From CALKWS01 sp048594865 (GTDB taxonomy: Bacteria; Actinomycetota; Actinomycetes; Actinomycetales; Beutenbergiaceae): a stretch of 52,881 bases of DNA. Position numbers and translations under genes: made by a program. Of this stretch, positions 41,971 through 52,747 are shown piece by piece. The stretch spans positions 1 through 52,881 of the forward strand of contig JBMDWZ010000131.1 in assembly GCA_048594865.1 (NCBI GenBank), in the 5' to 3' direction. The notes beneath the pieces are model-generated. The model had not been told where the DNA came from. It saw nothing but the letters and a program-made list of their open reading frames with translations, and made no database searches. Positions within the stretch are counted from its first letter, which is position 1; each line of letters begins with the position of its first letter.

Positions 41971-42836
41971 CCGAACCTAGCCTGCACCGCGATCGTGTCA
42001 CCGCCGGAGAGTGAGAGGTCAACGAGTCGGAACCACGGCGGCAACTCCTCATTGAGGTCATAGGTGCGGTGGGTGTAGGAGTCGAGCTTGCCGCGGATGA
42101 CCGCCAGCACCAGTCCAACGATTGGGTTGCCCGAGCGCGCCCGCACATCCCCGACGGTCGCGATCATGTCGTTGTTCACGCTCGCTTCCAGGCTGAGCTG
42201 CACCGGTGCACCGAAGATCCCCTTGCGCACCCGCGCCGAAGCCTGAAGGACCAGGCGCCGCGGATCGGGGGTGCGCACATCCACCTCAAGTGAGGTGATC
42301 GTGACGCCCGCCTCCTTGGCCTGCGCCATCACGGTCCGCTGCGCATAGGCCACCACGTCATCCACCGCCGTGGACACGTAGGCGTCGCCGACCAGCGCTT
42401 CGCGGCTACGATCCGGATCTTCCAACGCCCACAGGTCGCCGCCGGAATCCCGGACCAACACCATCGCCACGTTGTGCAGGTTTAGCCGCAGGTCCACGGC
42501 CACACCCTCCACGTAGACCGGGCGTCCAACGATCTCCACGTGCTCGATCGTCACCTGCTCGCCACCCTCCGCAGGCGGCGCGGTCCCGTAATCAGGCTCG
42601 GTGACGTCGTCGAAGTCGGATTCGTTGACTTGGAAACCCGAAAGGTCGACGGCGATTCGCCTCACCAGCTCAGGGGTTTCGGGCGTCACCGAAATTCTGA
42701 TCGCATCCAAGTCCCGTGACCTGGAATCGCCCGGCAACCAGCGCCCCATTTCGGTTCGCATTGCCGATTCCCAGTCCACTGCGGTGGTGGGGCGTGGACC
42801 CGGCCCAAGTTTGAATCCGTCGGGTGAAGCACTCAT
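41967..42836 (-). CDS. DUF2993 lipid-binding-like protein
   Basis: A 289-aa protein of the LmeA/DUF2993 kind, with the family traits IAVDLSGFQVNESDFDD, VEIVGRPVYVEGVAVDLRLNLHNVAM and a C-terminal DLSLSGGDTIAVQARFG. In M. tuberculosis LmeA binds phospholipid and promotes lipomannan elongation in the periplasm; no signal peptide is evident here, so the location is uncertain. The start at MSASPDGF is chosen because TACGTT lies at -12 to -7; a longer frame would cross that promoter. It faces the MFS exporter, whose stop codon it overlaps. Confidence 0.75.
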   Translation of the reverse strand: MSASPDGFKLGPGPRPTTAVDWESAMRTEMGRWLPGDSRSRDLDAIRISVTPETPELVRRIAVDLSGFQVNESDFDDVTEPDYGTAPPAEGGEQVTIEHVEIVGRPVYVEGVAVDLRLNLHNVAMVLVRDSGGDLWALEDPDRSREALVGDAYVSTAVDDVVAYAQRTVMAQAKEAGVTITSLEVDVRTPDPRRLVLQASARVRKGIFGAPVQLSLEASVNNDMIATVGDVRARSGNPIVGLVLAVIRGKLDSYTHRTYDLNEELPPWFRLVDLSLSGGDTIAVQARFG

Positions 42837-42842
42837 GGGATC

Positions 42843-42848
42843 AACGTA
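42843..42848 (-). promoter_or_regulatory. -10 hexamer of the leaderless DUF2993 gene
   Basis: TACGTT (minus strand) is at -12 to -7 from the ATG. Confidence 0.5.
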
Positions 42849-42928
42849 CGCAAGAATGGGACAACCAGTCACATCGACCGCCACAATTGGTGGACCGATT
42901 CTCGCAGCGCACAGCAGGAGGTTGACCA

Positions 42929-43267
42929 ATGCGCCTGACCCGAACGCAACTCGATGCCCTCTACGAGTTGACCGTCGTGACCGATGACGGTCAGACGTTG
43001 GGGCCCGTTGGGCATGTCTACTTAGACGACCACACCCAAGACGCCACCTGGGTCAGTGCGCGTACCGGATTCTTTGGCATGCGCGAGGTGTTCATGCCAA
43101 TCCAGGGCGCCAAGGTTGAAGAGGGCCTCATTCGGGTGCGGTTCACCAAGGACTACATCATGGACGCTCCCCGGATCGACTCCGAGGGCCACATCAGCGA
43201 GACCGAGCAGGACGAGTTGTACGCCTACTACCGGGTGGTGCGCCCCGGTTCGGCACCCACCAACTGA
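42929..43267 (+). CDS. PRC-barrel-domain protein
   Basis: A 112-aa soluble protein. The N-terminal half (YELTVVTDDGQTLGPVGHVYLDD, then ATWVSARTGFFGMREVFMPI) matches the PRC-barrel fold seen in RimM and photosynthetic reaction-centre H subunits, and the C-terminal DAPRIDSEGHISETEQDELYAYY is a common actinobacterial extension. Such small proteins often respond to stress and are of unknown function. The ATG has AGGAGG upstream. It precedes the Tag-like gene by 8 bp and may be cotranscribed with it. Confidence 0.85.
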   Translation: MRLTRTQLDALYELTVVTDDGQTLGPVGHVYLDDHTQDATWVSARTGFFGMREVFMPIQGAKVEEGLIRVRFTKDYIMDAPRIDSEGHISETEQDELYAYYRVVRPGSAPTN

Positions 43268-43275
43268 GTCACACC

Positions 43276-43869
43276 GTGCCCGACGTCGTTATCGGCCCCG
43301 ATGGCCTAGCTCGCCCGCACTGGGCCGCGCAGGATGAGATGCTGCAGCGCTACTACGACACCGAATGGGGCATGCCCATTCGCGACGAGCAAGGCATGTT
43401 TGAACGGCTCAGCCTGGAGGCGTTCCAGTCTGGGCTGTCGTGGGCCACGATCCTGCGCAAACGCGAAGCGTTCCGCAGCGCCTTCAGCGACTTCGATCCC
43501 GATGCGGTTGCCGCGTTCGGGCCCGAGGACGTACAGCGCTTGCTCGGCGACGCTGGCATCGTGCGAAACCGGGCCAAGATTCTGGCGACGATCAAGAACG
43601 CCGCCGCCACCGTGGCATTGCGGGACGACGGCGGACTGGTGGACTTCATCTGGTCCTTCAAGCCATCGACGACGCCGGAGCCTAAGACCATTGCGGAGGT
43701 CCCGACCACGTCGGCTGAGTCCCGCGCCTTGGCCAAGGCCCTGCGCGGTCGGGGGTTCACGTTCGTCGGGCCGACCACGATGTTCGCGCTGATGGAGGCC
43801 ACCGGCATCGTCGATACCCATCTGCTCGACTCCCACCGCCGTGGAAGCTCGGGAGTCTGGACAGCGTAG
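43276..43869 (+). CDS. tag: DNA-3-methyladenine glycosylase I (Tag) without the usual zinc ligands
   Basis: A 197-aa member of the Tag family. Conserved blocks include YYDTEWGMPIRDEQGMFERL, LSLEAFQSGLSWATILRKRE (with the catalytic-site Glu), GDAGIVRNRAKI and RGFTFVGPTTMFALMEATGI. In E. coli Tag, zinc is held by Cys4, His17, His175 and Cys179. The matching positions here read Pro (ARPHW), Tyr (YYDTEWG), His and Ser (DTHLLDSH), so three of four ligands are missing. It should excise 3-methyladenine from alkylated DNA, but without the zinc snap. It starts with GTG 8 bp after the PRC-barrel gene. Confidence 0.85.
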   Translation: MPDVVIGPDGLARPHWAAQDEMLQRYYDTEWGMPIRDEQGMFERLSLEAFQSGLSWATILRKREAFRSAFSDFDPDAVAAFGPEDVQRLLGDAGIVRNRAKILATIKNAAATVALRDDGGLVDFIWSFKPSTTPEPKTIAEVPTTSAESRALAKALRGRGFTFVGPTTMFALMEATGIVDTHLLDSHRRGSSGVWTA

Positions 43870-43921
43870 TTACCCAGTTCCAACATGCGCGCACCCACCT
43901 GCCTAGGCATGATGAGCAGCA

Positions 43922-44701
43922 ATGGTTGAACGACATGATGACTTCTGGAACCAACGCCTAGCCGATGACTTCACGACCTCCGGGGTCGGGTACCAAGCGC
44001 TCGGGCGTCCGTTCAACGAGTGGATGTACAAGCTGCGCGATCGGGTCTTCGCCCGCGAAGTGCAGGCTTTGGACCTCTCGCCGGACAGCAAAATCTTGGA
44101 TGTCGGCTCCGGAATCGGCCTGTACCTGACCTGGTGGTATCAGGCGTGCGGGGCCAAGCCCTCCGGCTCGGACCTCACCGCCTCCGCCGTCGCGCAACTT
44201 CGCGAACGTTATCCCGACGCCGACATCCACCAGCTCGACATCACCTCGGGTACCGGGCCGTTCGAGCCCGGCAGCTATGACGTCGTCTCCTGCATGGACG
44301 TGCTCTTTCACATCACCGACGACGAGCTCTACCAAGCGGCGATCCGTAACCTCTCCGCGCTGCTCAAGCCCGGCGGGGTGCTGGTCTTCACTGAGAACTT
44401 TGTGCGCCGCGCGGACCGGAGCGCACACCAGGTCAACCGGTCATCGGGCTGGATCACTCGCCGGTTGCTTGAGGCCGGGCTGAAACCCGAGCGGCGCCTG
44501 CCGATGATGGTTCTGATGAACGCCCAGGTCGACGCCCCACGGCTGTGGCGCAAGGTCTGGGGCGGATTCCTGCGCTTGGTGACGCTCACCCCGGCAACCG
44601 GCTGGGTCGCCGGTGCCGTGCTCTACCCAGTGGACCTTCTCCTCACCCGCCTGCTACGCAGAGGACCGACGATCAAACTGGCGTTTGCTCGCAAACGATA
44701 G
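43922..44701 (+). CDS. class I SAM-dependent methyltransferase
   Basis: A 259-aa methyltransferase. Motif I is SKILDVGSGIGLYLTWW, followed by an acidic residue in SGSDLTASAVAQL and the post-motif CMDVLFHITDDELYQAAIRNLSALLKPGG. The N-terminus (ERHDDFWNQRLADDFTTSGVGYQALGRPFNEWMYKLRD) resembles that of methyltransferases linked to glycan or polysaccharide clusters, but no such genes adjoin. The C-terminus is amphipathic and basic (RLLRRGPTIKLAFARKR) and may contact membrane or nucleic acid. Substrate unknown. It is separated from tag by 52 bp with no obvious promoter. Confidence 0.83.
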   Translation: MVERHDDFWNQRLADDFTTSGVGYQALGRPFNEWMYKLRDRVFAREVQALDLSPDSKILDVGSGIGLYLTWWYQACGAKPSGSDLTASAVAQLRERYPDADIHQLDITSGTGPFEPGSYDVVSCMDVLFHITDDELYQAAIRNLSALLKPGGVLVFTENFVRRADRSAHQVNRSSGWITRRLLEAGLKPERRLPMMVLMNAQVDAPRLWRKVWGGFLRLVTLTPATGWVAGAVLYPVDLLLTRLLRRGPTIKLAFARKR

Positions 44702-44738
44702 CTCGTCGTCGGTCCCTGCACGGCCCTGGTGGGTTGTT

Positions 44739-45352
44739 TTACCTGTCTCGGTCCACCAACTGCACTAACCGGTGCGCGGCAGGCAGCATGGCGGCGGCCA
44801 GCAGCCACTTGATCACACCGCCGATGATGAACGGCAGCACGCCCAGGGCGATCAACGTCCCGAAGTCACTGGGTTGTCCCAGGGCCGCCAGCACCATGCC
44901 CATGTAGGGCACCCCGATCAGGAACGGGATGATGCTCGCCCCGGCGAAACCGGCCAAAGACAGCAGTGGGCGCTTGTCCCACTGCCGCTGCGCCAACCAT
45001 CCGATGAACGCCGCCGCGGGAATGAATCCGAGCACGAACCCGAAGGATGGCCGCGTGACCGCCAGCAACCCGCCCATGCCGCCAGCGAAAATCGGCAAAC
45101 CAGCTAACCCGGCGAACAGGTAGGTGGTCATCGCTGCCGCGGCCCGCTTGGCGCCGAGTGCGGCGCCCACGACCATCACGCCCAGGGTTTGCCCGGTGAT
45201 CGGGACCGGCCACATTGGCACCGCGACCTGGGCGAGTAGCGCAACCAGCGCCACGCCGCTGAGGACCATCACCACGTTGGTCGCCAACCCGCGGGAAGCG
45301 ACGAGCCGGTCGGCGAGAACCAGCCCGCCGTGCGCCGGGACCGCTGCGCTGC

Positions 45353-45356
<4 letters not shown>
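44739..45356 (-). CDS. bioY: biotin transporter substrate-binding component BioY
   Basis: A 205-aa membrane protein of the ECF transporter S-component type. It carries the BioY signature VPITGQTLGVMVVGAALG and GLPIFAGGMGG...FGFVLGFIPAA, with six helices. It captures biotin, either alone or with the EcfAT energising module; no bioM or bioN genes are near. The ATG overlaps the stop of icd by 4 bp, so its production is coupled to isocitrate dehydrogenase, an unusual pairing. No biotin-linked palindrome was seen directly upstream. Confidence 0.92.
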
Positions 45357-47575
<2,219 letters not shown>

Positions 47576-47606
47576 AGGTGTCCGTTCGGGCTCGACTGCG
47601 GTTCTT

Positions 47607-47622
47607 CGATATCAAGATATCG
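47607..47622. promoter_or_regulatory. palindrome CGATATC-AA-GATATCG upstream of icd
   Basis: Two perfect seven-base arms separated by two bases, 32-47 bp before the icd GTG. It resembles sites of dimeric repressors of the MarR or TetR kind, but no specific family can be named from the sequence. Control of icd-bioY is the simplest reading. Confidence 0.5.
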
Positions 47623-47668
47623 GTTCTCGGGCACCTATGCGGCACACTCCCCCACCCCTTGGCGCGCC

Positions 47669-48565
47669 TTAGGGCGTGGGACGCCCGCCGTTGACGTGCA
47701 AGGTGATCCCAACCACGTAGGACGACTCGGGCGAGGCGAGGAACACGAAGGCGGGTGCGACCTCCGTCGGTTGTCCCGCCCGGCCGAGTCCGGTGTCCTT
47801 GCCGAACTCGGGCAGCTTCTCTTGTGGTTGACCGTCGGTAGGCTGCAGCACAGTCCACACCGGCCCGGGTGCTACGGCGTTCACCCGGATCCCCTTGGGT
47901 GCCAACTCTTCGGCCAGCCCCTTGGTGAAGTTGTTGATGGCGGCCTTGGTTGAGGCGTAGGCGAGCAACGGCGGCGAGGGGTCATAGGCCTGGATCGACG
48001 TGCAATTGATGATCGTTGACCCGGGTTCCAAATGCTTGAGGGCGGCTCTGGAGGTCCGAAACATCGCCAAAATGTTGGCTTCGTAGGTTTCCAGCAACTC
48101 GGCATCATCGATGTCTGCTAGGCCCTCGGTAGCGATCTGCTTGGCCGCATTGTTGACCAGAATGTCCAGACCGCCCAATTCCTCGGCAGCTCGATGGACG
48201 ACGGCGGCACAAAAGTCATGGTCCACCAGGTCGCCTGGGATGGTGACCGCCTTGCGTCCGGCGTCGGTAATGATCCGGGCGACGTTCTGTGCGTCGTCTT
48301 CTTCCGAGGGGAGGTAGGTGATCGCGATGTCGGCGCCCTCACGGGCGTATGCGATTGCGGTGGCCGCGCCGATCCCGGAGTCGCCGCCGCTAACCAGCGC
48401 CTTGCGTCCCTGCAGCCGACCTGTGCCGCGATAGCTGTGCTCTCCGATATCGGGGACCGGGGTCATTTCGGATTCCAAACCCGGCTCCGGTTGCTTTTGC
48501 TTGGGCGGGCTAATCGACTCAAACCGGCTAACCGGATCGGCGAACGTTAACTGATCTCGTGACAT
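47669..48565 (-). CDS. SDR-family oxidoreductase (YhdF/GsiB-type)
   Basis: A 298-aa NAD(P)-dependent short-chain dehydrogenase. The cofactor motif is SGGDSGIGAATAIAYAREGADI, the catalytic residues are Ser in CTSIQAYD and YASTK (YxxxK), and NNAAKQ is the NNAG-like motif. The N-terminus has the extension ending MTPVPDIGEHSYRGTGRLQGR found in general-stress SDRs that are predicted to act on small aldehydes or sugars. The ATG has GGAGG upstream; a longer frame was not used. It is 93 bp upstream of icd on the same strand. Confidence 0.9.
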   Translation of the reverse strand: MSRDQLTFADPVSRFESISPPKQKQPEPGLESEMTPVPDIGEHSYRGTGRLQGRKALVSGGDSGIGAATAIAYAREGADIAITYLPSEEDDAQNVARIITDAGRKAVTIPGDLVDHDFCAAVVHRAAEELGGLDILVNNAAKQIATEGLADIDDAELLETYEANILAMFRTSRAALKHLEPGSTIINCTSIQAYDPSPPLLAYASTKAAINNFTKGLAEELAPKGIRVNAVAPGPVWTVLQPTDGQPQEKLPEFGKDTGLGRAGQPTEVAPAFVFLASPESSYVVGITLHVNGGRPTP

Positions 48566-48661
48566 GACAGCCTCCAAAACTTGTCGCTGTGCAATCACGC
48601 TACGTTCCGCCGTCGGCCCCCGCATCTTCGCCCGGTGCGCCCAGGAAGCCGAGCCCGGTCG

Positions 48662-49576
48662 TTACTGGGACGCTTCGGCGCGACCCTGGCGCCAGTACCC
48701 CATGAAGCTCACGCGCTTGCGGTCCACGCCATGGCCGCTGACCAGCAATCGGCGCAGCGACTTGATCGTTGCGGCCTCTCCGGCGAACCAAGCGTAGAAC
48801 TCACCCTCCGAAGCGCCGGGACTGTCCCAGAGCAACTGCGCATCGATGTCGATATCTTCTAGTTCTTGGGCGACCGGCGCTTTAGCCAGCTCCAGGAGTT
48901 CGGTGTTGTGCTGGGCCCAGGCGGTAACGGCCTCGATGAGGCCAGTGCCATGTTCTACCGCGCCGCGGGCGATCACGCGGATGCGGGGGTCGGATCCGAG
49001 CGCGCCCGCGTCGGCCCCTTCGGGGACTTCGATGAACGCCGTCGCCTGGTAGCTCAGGTCCAAGGACTCCAGGATCGAGCAGATCGCCGGGGCCGCCGTT
49101 TCGTCACCCGCCAGGAGCACCCGCCTGGCGGTTCCTGGGTGCCAGTCGATGCCGCCCCGGGAGTTGGGGCTGCGTTCGTCTGGGCCAACAATGAACAGGT
49201 CCTGGCCCACGGCCGCCTGCTCGGCCCACGCCCCGGCCGGTCCGGCGTGATCGTGCACCACGAAGTCAACGGTGAGTCGCCCGGGTTCGATCCGGCGCAC
49301 CGTATAGGTACGGAAGACGTTGCGGGCGTCGTCGGGCAGGTTGCGCCACCGGTCGTACCAGTCCCCCGCCGCTTCGTGCTGTCCGAAGTCGGCAAAGGTG
49401 CCGTCTGCGAACGGGAGCACCACTTTGATGCGTTGGTCCAGTCCAGCGGTCCCGAAGTGCTCCATGTCCGGGCCGGTGAACTCGACTCGGACGAAGTGCG
49501 GTGACAGCCTCTTCACCGAGGCAACTTGAACTTCGTAGGGTCGGTAGGCGGGCCGGACGGAGGCGACAACACTCAT
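48662..49576 (-). CDS. siderophore-interacting protein (FAD-binding ferric reductase)
   Basis: A 304-aa flavoprotein of the ViuB/SIP family. The N-terminal FAD domain starts ASVKRLSPHFVRVEFTGPDMEHF and contains the flavin-binding RTYTVRRIEP. The NAD(P)H domain has VLLAGDETAAPAICSILESL and the C-terminal WFAGEAATIKSLRRLLVSGHGVDR. It reduces ferric siderophores in the cytoplasm to release iron. The start is leaderless: TACCTT at -12 to -7. A DtxR/IdeR box overlaps that hexamer, so iron should repress the gene. No siderophore transporter is near. Confidence 0.92.
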   Translation of the reverse strand: MSVVASVRPAYRPYEVQVASVKRLSPHFVRVEFTGPDMEHFGTAGLDQRIKVVLPFADGTFADFGQHEAAGDWYDRWRNLPDDARNVFRTYTVRRIEPGRLTVDFVVHDHAGPAGAWAEQAAVGQDLFIVGPDERSPNSRGGIDWHPGTARRVLLAGDETAAPAICSILESLDLSYQATAFIEVPEGADAGALGSDPRIRVIARGAVEHGTGLIEAVTAWAQHNTELLELAKAPVAQELEDIDIDAQLLWDSPGASEGEFYAWFAGEAATIKSLRRLLVSGHGVDRKRVSFMGYWRQGRAEASQ

Positions 49577-49581
49577 GTAGA

Positions 49582-49600
49582 TAAGGTAAGGCTTACCTCG
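49582..49600. promoter_or_regulatory. DtxR/IdeR iron box overlapping the SIP promoter
   Basis: The 19-bp site TAAGGTAAGGCTTACCTCG contains perfect seven-base arms (AGGTAAG-G-CTTACCT) and matches most positions of the DtxR consensus TWAGGTTAGSCTAACCTWA. It covers the -10 hexamer and ends 6 bp from the start codon, so iron-loaded repressor would block transcription. Confidence 0.75.
49583..49588 (-). promoter_or_regulatory. -10 hexamer of the leaderless SIP transcript
   Basis: TACCTT (minus strand) is at -12 to -7 from the ATG and lies wholly within the iron box. Confidence 0.55.
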
Positions 49601-49664
49601 CTACAGGGGCAATGTATGCCCGCGGTGGTATGAGTCACTCCCCCGCCCGGCTCGCGACGAAGAT

Positions 49665-50894
49665 CTACCAGGAGGTGCGGTCGAACCGCTCGAAACGCTC
49701 GGTGATGACGGGCTCACCGTCCACGGTACGCAGCATCGTCTTGCCGTTGATGAAGACCTGCTCGGTCCGCGAGTTGATGTCCAGCGGGTCACCGGACCAG
49801 ACGACGACGTCGGCATCGCGGCCGACGTCCAGGGTGCCGACGCGATCGTGCAGACCCAGGATCTGGGCCGGGTTGGAGGTCAGCGATTCAATCGCCACGA
49901 CCGGGTCCAGCCCTTCCTTGACGGCGAAGGAGGCCTGGTGCACCAGGAAGTTGATCGGAATCACCGGGTGGTCGGTGGTGATCGCGACCCGCACGCCGGC
50001 GTTCGCGATCTTCGCCAGGCTACTGATCGCGCGATCGCGCACCTCCACCTTGGAACGCGAGGTGAGCATCGGCCCAAAGATCACCGGGATTTCCTTTTCG
50101 GCGAGCACGTCGGCGATTTTGTGACCTTCGGTTCCGTGGTTCAGCACCAGGCGGTAGCCGAATTCTTCACTGAGGCGGATCGCGGTGGCGATGTCATCGT
50201 GGCGGTGGCAGTGCTGGTCCCAGGCGAGCTTGCCCTCCAGCACGTCAGCCAAAGTTTCTAGGGTGAGGTCGCGCTCGAACGGCTCGTCCTTCTCCTGCGC
50301 CTTGGCGCGCTTGGCGCGGTAGTTTTCTGCTTTGACGAAGGCCTCGCGCAGCACCGAGGCCACTCCCAGGCGGGTGGCCGGGGTTTGCTTCTTTTCGCCG
50401 TACACGCGCTTGGGGTTCTCCCCCAGCGCCGACTTCACCGAGACGTCGAGTTCGATGACCTGCTCATCGACCGTCCGGCCGCCCCAGGTTTTGATCGCCA
50501 CGGTCCGGCCACCGATCGGGTTTCCCGATCCGGGCTTGATGACGGCGGTGGTGACACCGCCAATCAGCGCGTCCCGGAAGCCGACCTCTTCGATGTCGAT
50601 CCCGTCCAGGGCGCGGAACCGCGCACCATTCGGGTCGGTCATCTCATTGGTGTCCTGACCCGACCACCCTTCACCGTCCTCGTGCACACCCAGGTGTGCG
50701 TGGGACTCCACGAAACCTGGAAGCACCCACTTGCCCGCGACGTCGATCACCTGAGCCCCATCCGGGATCGGGGTATCGGCGTCTCCGACGGCCTTGATGA
50801 CACCGTCTTCGAGCACGACGGTTCCGCCGTCGATGGCGGGGCTGGACACGGGAACCACGTAGCCGCCGGTGAGGGCGGTGATTGTTGAAGTCAT
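49665..50894 (-). CDS. amidohydrolase (imidazolonepropionase-like)
   Basis: A 409-aa TIM-barrel metal hydrolase. The metal site is seen in GFVESHAHLGVH (HxH), a second pair in LAWDQHCHRHDD, LVLNHGTEGHKIAD and the final Asp in ITTDHPVIP. The C-terminal composite domain ends RTEQVFINGKTML. It resembles imidazolonepropionase-like and dipeptidase-like amidohydrolases that act on cyclic amides or peptides; the substrate is not predictable. The start is the ATG after a weak ribosome site. It is divergent from the glycoside-hydrolase-like gene, and a palindrome lies between them. Confidence 0.87.
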   Translation of the reverse strand: MTSTITALTGGYVVPVSSPAIDGGTVVLEDGVIKAVGDADTPIPDGAQVIDVAGKWVLPGFVESHAHLGVHEDGEGWSGQDTNEMTDPNGARFRALDGIDIEEVGFRDALIGGVTTAVIKPGSGNPIGGRTVAIKTWGGRTVDEQVIELDVSVKSALGENPKRVYGEKKQTPATRLGVASVLREAFVKAENYRAKRAKAQEKDEPFERDLTLETLADVLEGKLAWDQHCHRHDDIATAIRLSEEFGYRLVLNHGTEGHKIADVLAEKEIPVIFGPMLTSRSKVEVRDRAISSLAKIANAGVRVAITTDHPVIPINFLVHQASFAVKEGLDPVVAIESLTSNPAQILGLHDRVGTLDVGRDADVVVWSGDPLDINSRTEQVFINGKTMLRTVDGEPVITERFERFDRTSW

Positions 50895-50944
50895 GGGCTC
50901 TAGTCTGCCCGGTCGGTGGCAGTGGTGCTCCTCACCGCCTTGCG

Positions 50945-50966
50945 TATACTAGTATGGTACGAACCA
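50945..50966. promoter_or_regulatory. candidate promoter/operator of the 51.1-kb operon
   Basis: TATACT (50945-50950) is a good -10 hexamer for the plus strand. It overlaps the ten-base palindrome ATACTAGTAT (50946-50955), and TGGT-N4-ACCA follows at 50955-50966. Overlap of palindrome and -10 suggests a repressor, perhaps of the GntR type common in catabolic operons. Confidence 0.45.
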
Positions 50967-50984
50967 CGATGGACTTGTAGCCCG

Positions 50985-51002
50985 AACGAATGGCATTTCG
51001 TT
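50985..51002. promoter_or_regulatory. inverted repeat AACGAA-N6-TTCGTT in the leader of the 51.1-kb operon
   Basis: Six-base perfect arms around TGGCAT, about 35 bp downstream of the proposed -10 hexamer. It may be a second operator site or a weak RNA hairpin. Confidence 0.3.
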
Positions 51003-51097
51003 TCGTCGCACACCACAAAGAAGTGACGCACCAGAAGTCTGAGCGGCGCCAGCCGATTAGGCGGTTCTGGGCCACCGAAACTAAGGAGCCCCCATCC

Positions 51098-52747
51098 ATG
51101 CCTGATTACTCCATGCTCGCCCTCGAAGTCACCGGCGATGCGCAGTGGTCACCAGAGAAGATCCGGCAGGCACTTGGGGTGATTAGCGCGAACAAGATGA
51201 ACGCCTTGGTGTTCCACGAGGCCGACATGTTCAACAAGTTCGTGTATCCGTCAAACTTCCGCCCAGAGACCTCCACCTGGGATGGTCCCGGTCGCCGTGG
51301 GATCGGCGCCTTTGTGAACTGCCGTGCATACCTTTCAGACGTGTCACGGCAGTGCGCGCGCAACAACGTCGACTTCTTCCTGCAGATCAAAGAGCTCGCT
51401 TACCCCGACGAATTCCCAGAAGACGTCCCCGATCTGGCGAAGAACGGGATTGTGTGCCCGACTCACCCGGCGTGGCCAGATCTCATCGAGCGTCGATACA
51501 GCGAGGTGTGCGAACTCCTCCCCGATCTCACCGGGTTCATTATCAGCGTCGGCACTCAGGAAGGGCGGGCTTCCCTGACCAACCGACGCTGCAAGTGCGA
51601 GCGGTGCCTCAACACCGCCGACGTCGACTGGCACCGTTGGGTGGTTGGCAGCATCCACAAGGTCACGGCCAAGTACGGCAAGCGCCTTGTGGTGCGCGAG
51701 TTCAGCTATAACTCCGAGGATCAACTCGCGGTCGTTGCCAGCCTTCGCGAGTTGCCCGATGACATCGAGTACGCGGTGAAGCCTTACGCCCGCGACTACT
51801 ACATCCCATGGCCCGACAACCCCGCCCTTCCGGCCATGCGCGACCGAACCAAGTGGCTCGAGTACGACGTCCATGGCCAGTACTTCGGATGGGGCGTCTT
51901 CCCGGTGACCATGCTGCCCGATGAGGTTCAGCGCATGCGCAGTGGCGCCGAGGCCGGTTGCACGCATGTCCTGATGCGCGTGGACTGGGAACGAATCAAC
52001 GGTCTGTGGGCGCCGGAGACCTTCGGCGCCGTCAACATCGCCACCGCCGCGCTCGTCGCCCAGGATCCAAGCCGCTCAGAAGCAGACATCCTTGCGCAGG
52101 CACTGGTGGCGACCGGGGTGGTAGCACCCACCGCGAGCGATGAAGACGCATTGGCCATCGCAGAACTGTGGCTGGAGATGTACCCGATCGCTATTCGCGT
52201 GCTGTACGCCTTGGGCAATGTGTACAACGCCAGCAGCATGGTGCCCAACGGGATCGCTCAAGGCTGGTCCTACATGCACAACCTGCACCAACTTAAGGGC
52301 TGGGAACACGACTCCATCGGATCCCTCGAAGTGGCCGATAGCGACGCCCTTGAAGCCCTGCTGGCAGAGAAGCGCACCGCCAAGAAGGACTACCTGGAGT
52401 GGGATTTGCGCGCTCAGGACTGGACTTCCTCAGGCGTCCTTTCACTTCCCGACCCCTGCGAGGTGGGCGATGTGCTGGGTTGGTCGCGGCTCTACGTCGA
52501 GGCCATGTGCGACTCCGCACGCGTGGTGATGCTGGTGAAAGCCTCCGAGGCGCGCCCGTTGCTGGAGCACGAACGCCAAGAGCTCATCGAGGCATCGGAA
52601 TCGCTGCGGGTTCACCGCGAGACCGCAGACCGCCGCTACAACCGCGGCGGACAGACACACCACGTGAAGGTCCTGATCGACCCTGAGCGAATCGATCGGA
52701 TGCTTGAAGGTGCGCGAAGCGCCTTGGAACTCGTCGAGGCGAAGTGA
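51098..52747 (+). CDS. glycoside-hydrolase-like TIM-barrel protein with CxCxxC motif
   Basis: A 549-aa protein resembling glucuronidase-like or hexosaminidase-like TIM barrels. It begins YSMLALEVTGDAQWSPEKIRQ, has CARNNVDFFLQIKELAYPDEF, VVREFSYNSEDQLAVVASL, YAVKPYARDYYIPWPDNPAL and the later EYDVHGQYFGWGVFPVTML, as in alpha-glucuronidase-type families. A CKCERC motif (Cys165, Cys167, Cys170) suggests a bound metal or disulfide. There is no signal peptide, so it acts inside the cell. The ATG with AAGGAG nine bases upstream was chosen over a longer frame. A 2-hydroxyacid-dehydrogenase-like gene follows with a 4-bp overlap. Family assignment is moderate. Confidence 0.6.
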   Translation: MPDYSMLALEVTGDAQWSPEKIRQALGVISANKMNALVFHEADMFNKFVYPSNFRPETSTWDGPGRRGIGAFVNCRAYLSDVSRQCARNNVDFFLQIKELAYPDEFPEDVPDLAKNGIVCPTHPAWPDLIERRYSEVCELLPDLTGFIISVGTQEGRASLTNRRCKCERCLNTADVDWHRWVVGSIHKVTAKYGKRLVVREFSYNSEDQLAVVASLRELPDDIEYAVKPYARDYYIPWPDNPALPAMRDRTKWLEYDVHGQYFGWGVFPVTMLPDEVQRMRSGAEAGCTHVLMRVDWERINGLWAPETFGAVNIATAALVAQDPSRSEADILAQALVATGVVAPTASDEDALAIAELWLEMYPIAIRVLYALGNVYNASSMVPNGIAQGWSYMHNLHQLKGWEHDSIGSLEVADSDALEALLAEKRTAKKDYLEWDLRAQDWTSSGVLSLPDPCEVGDVLGWSRLYVEAMCDSARVVMLVKASEARPLLEHERQELIEASESLRVHRETADRRYNRGGQTHHVKVLIDPERIDRMLEGARSALELVEAK

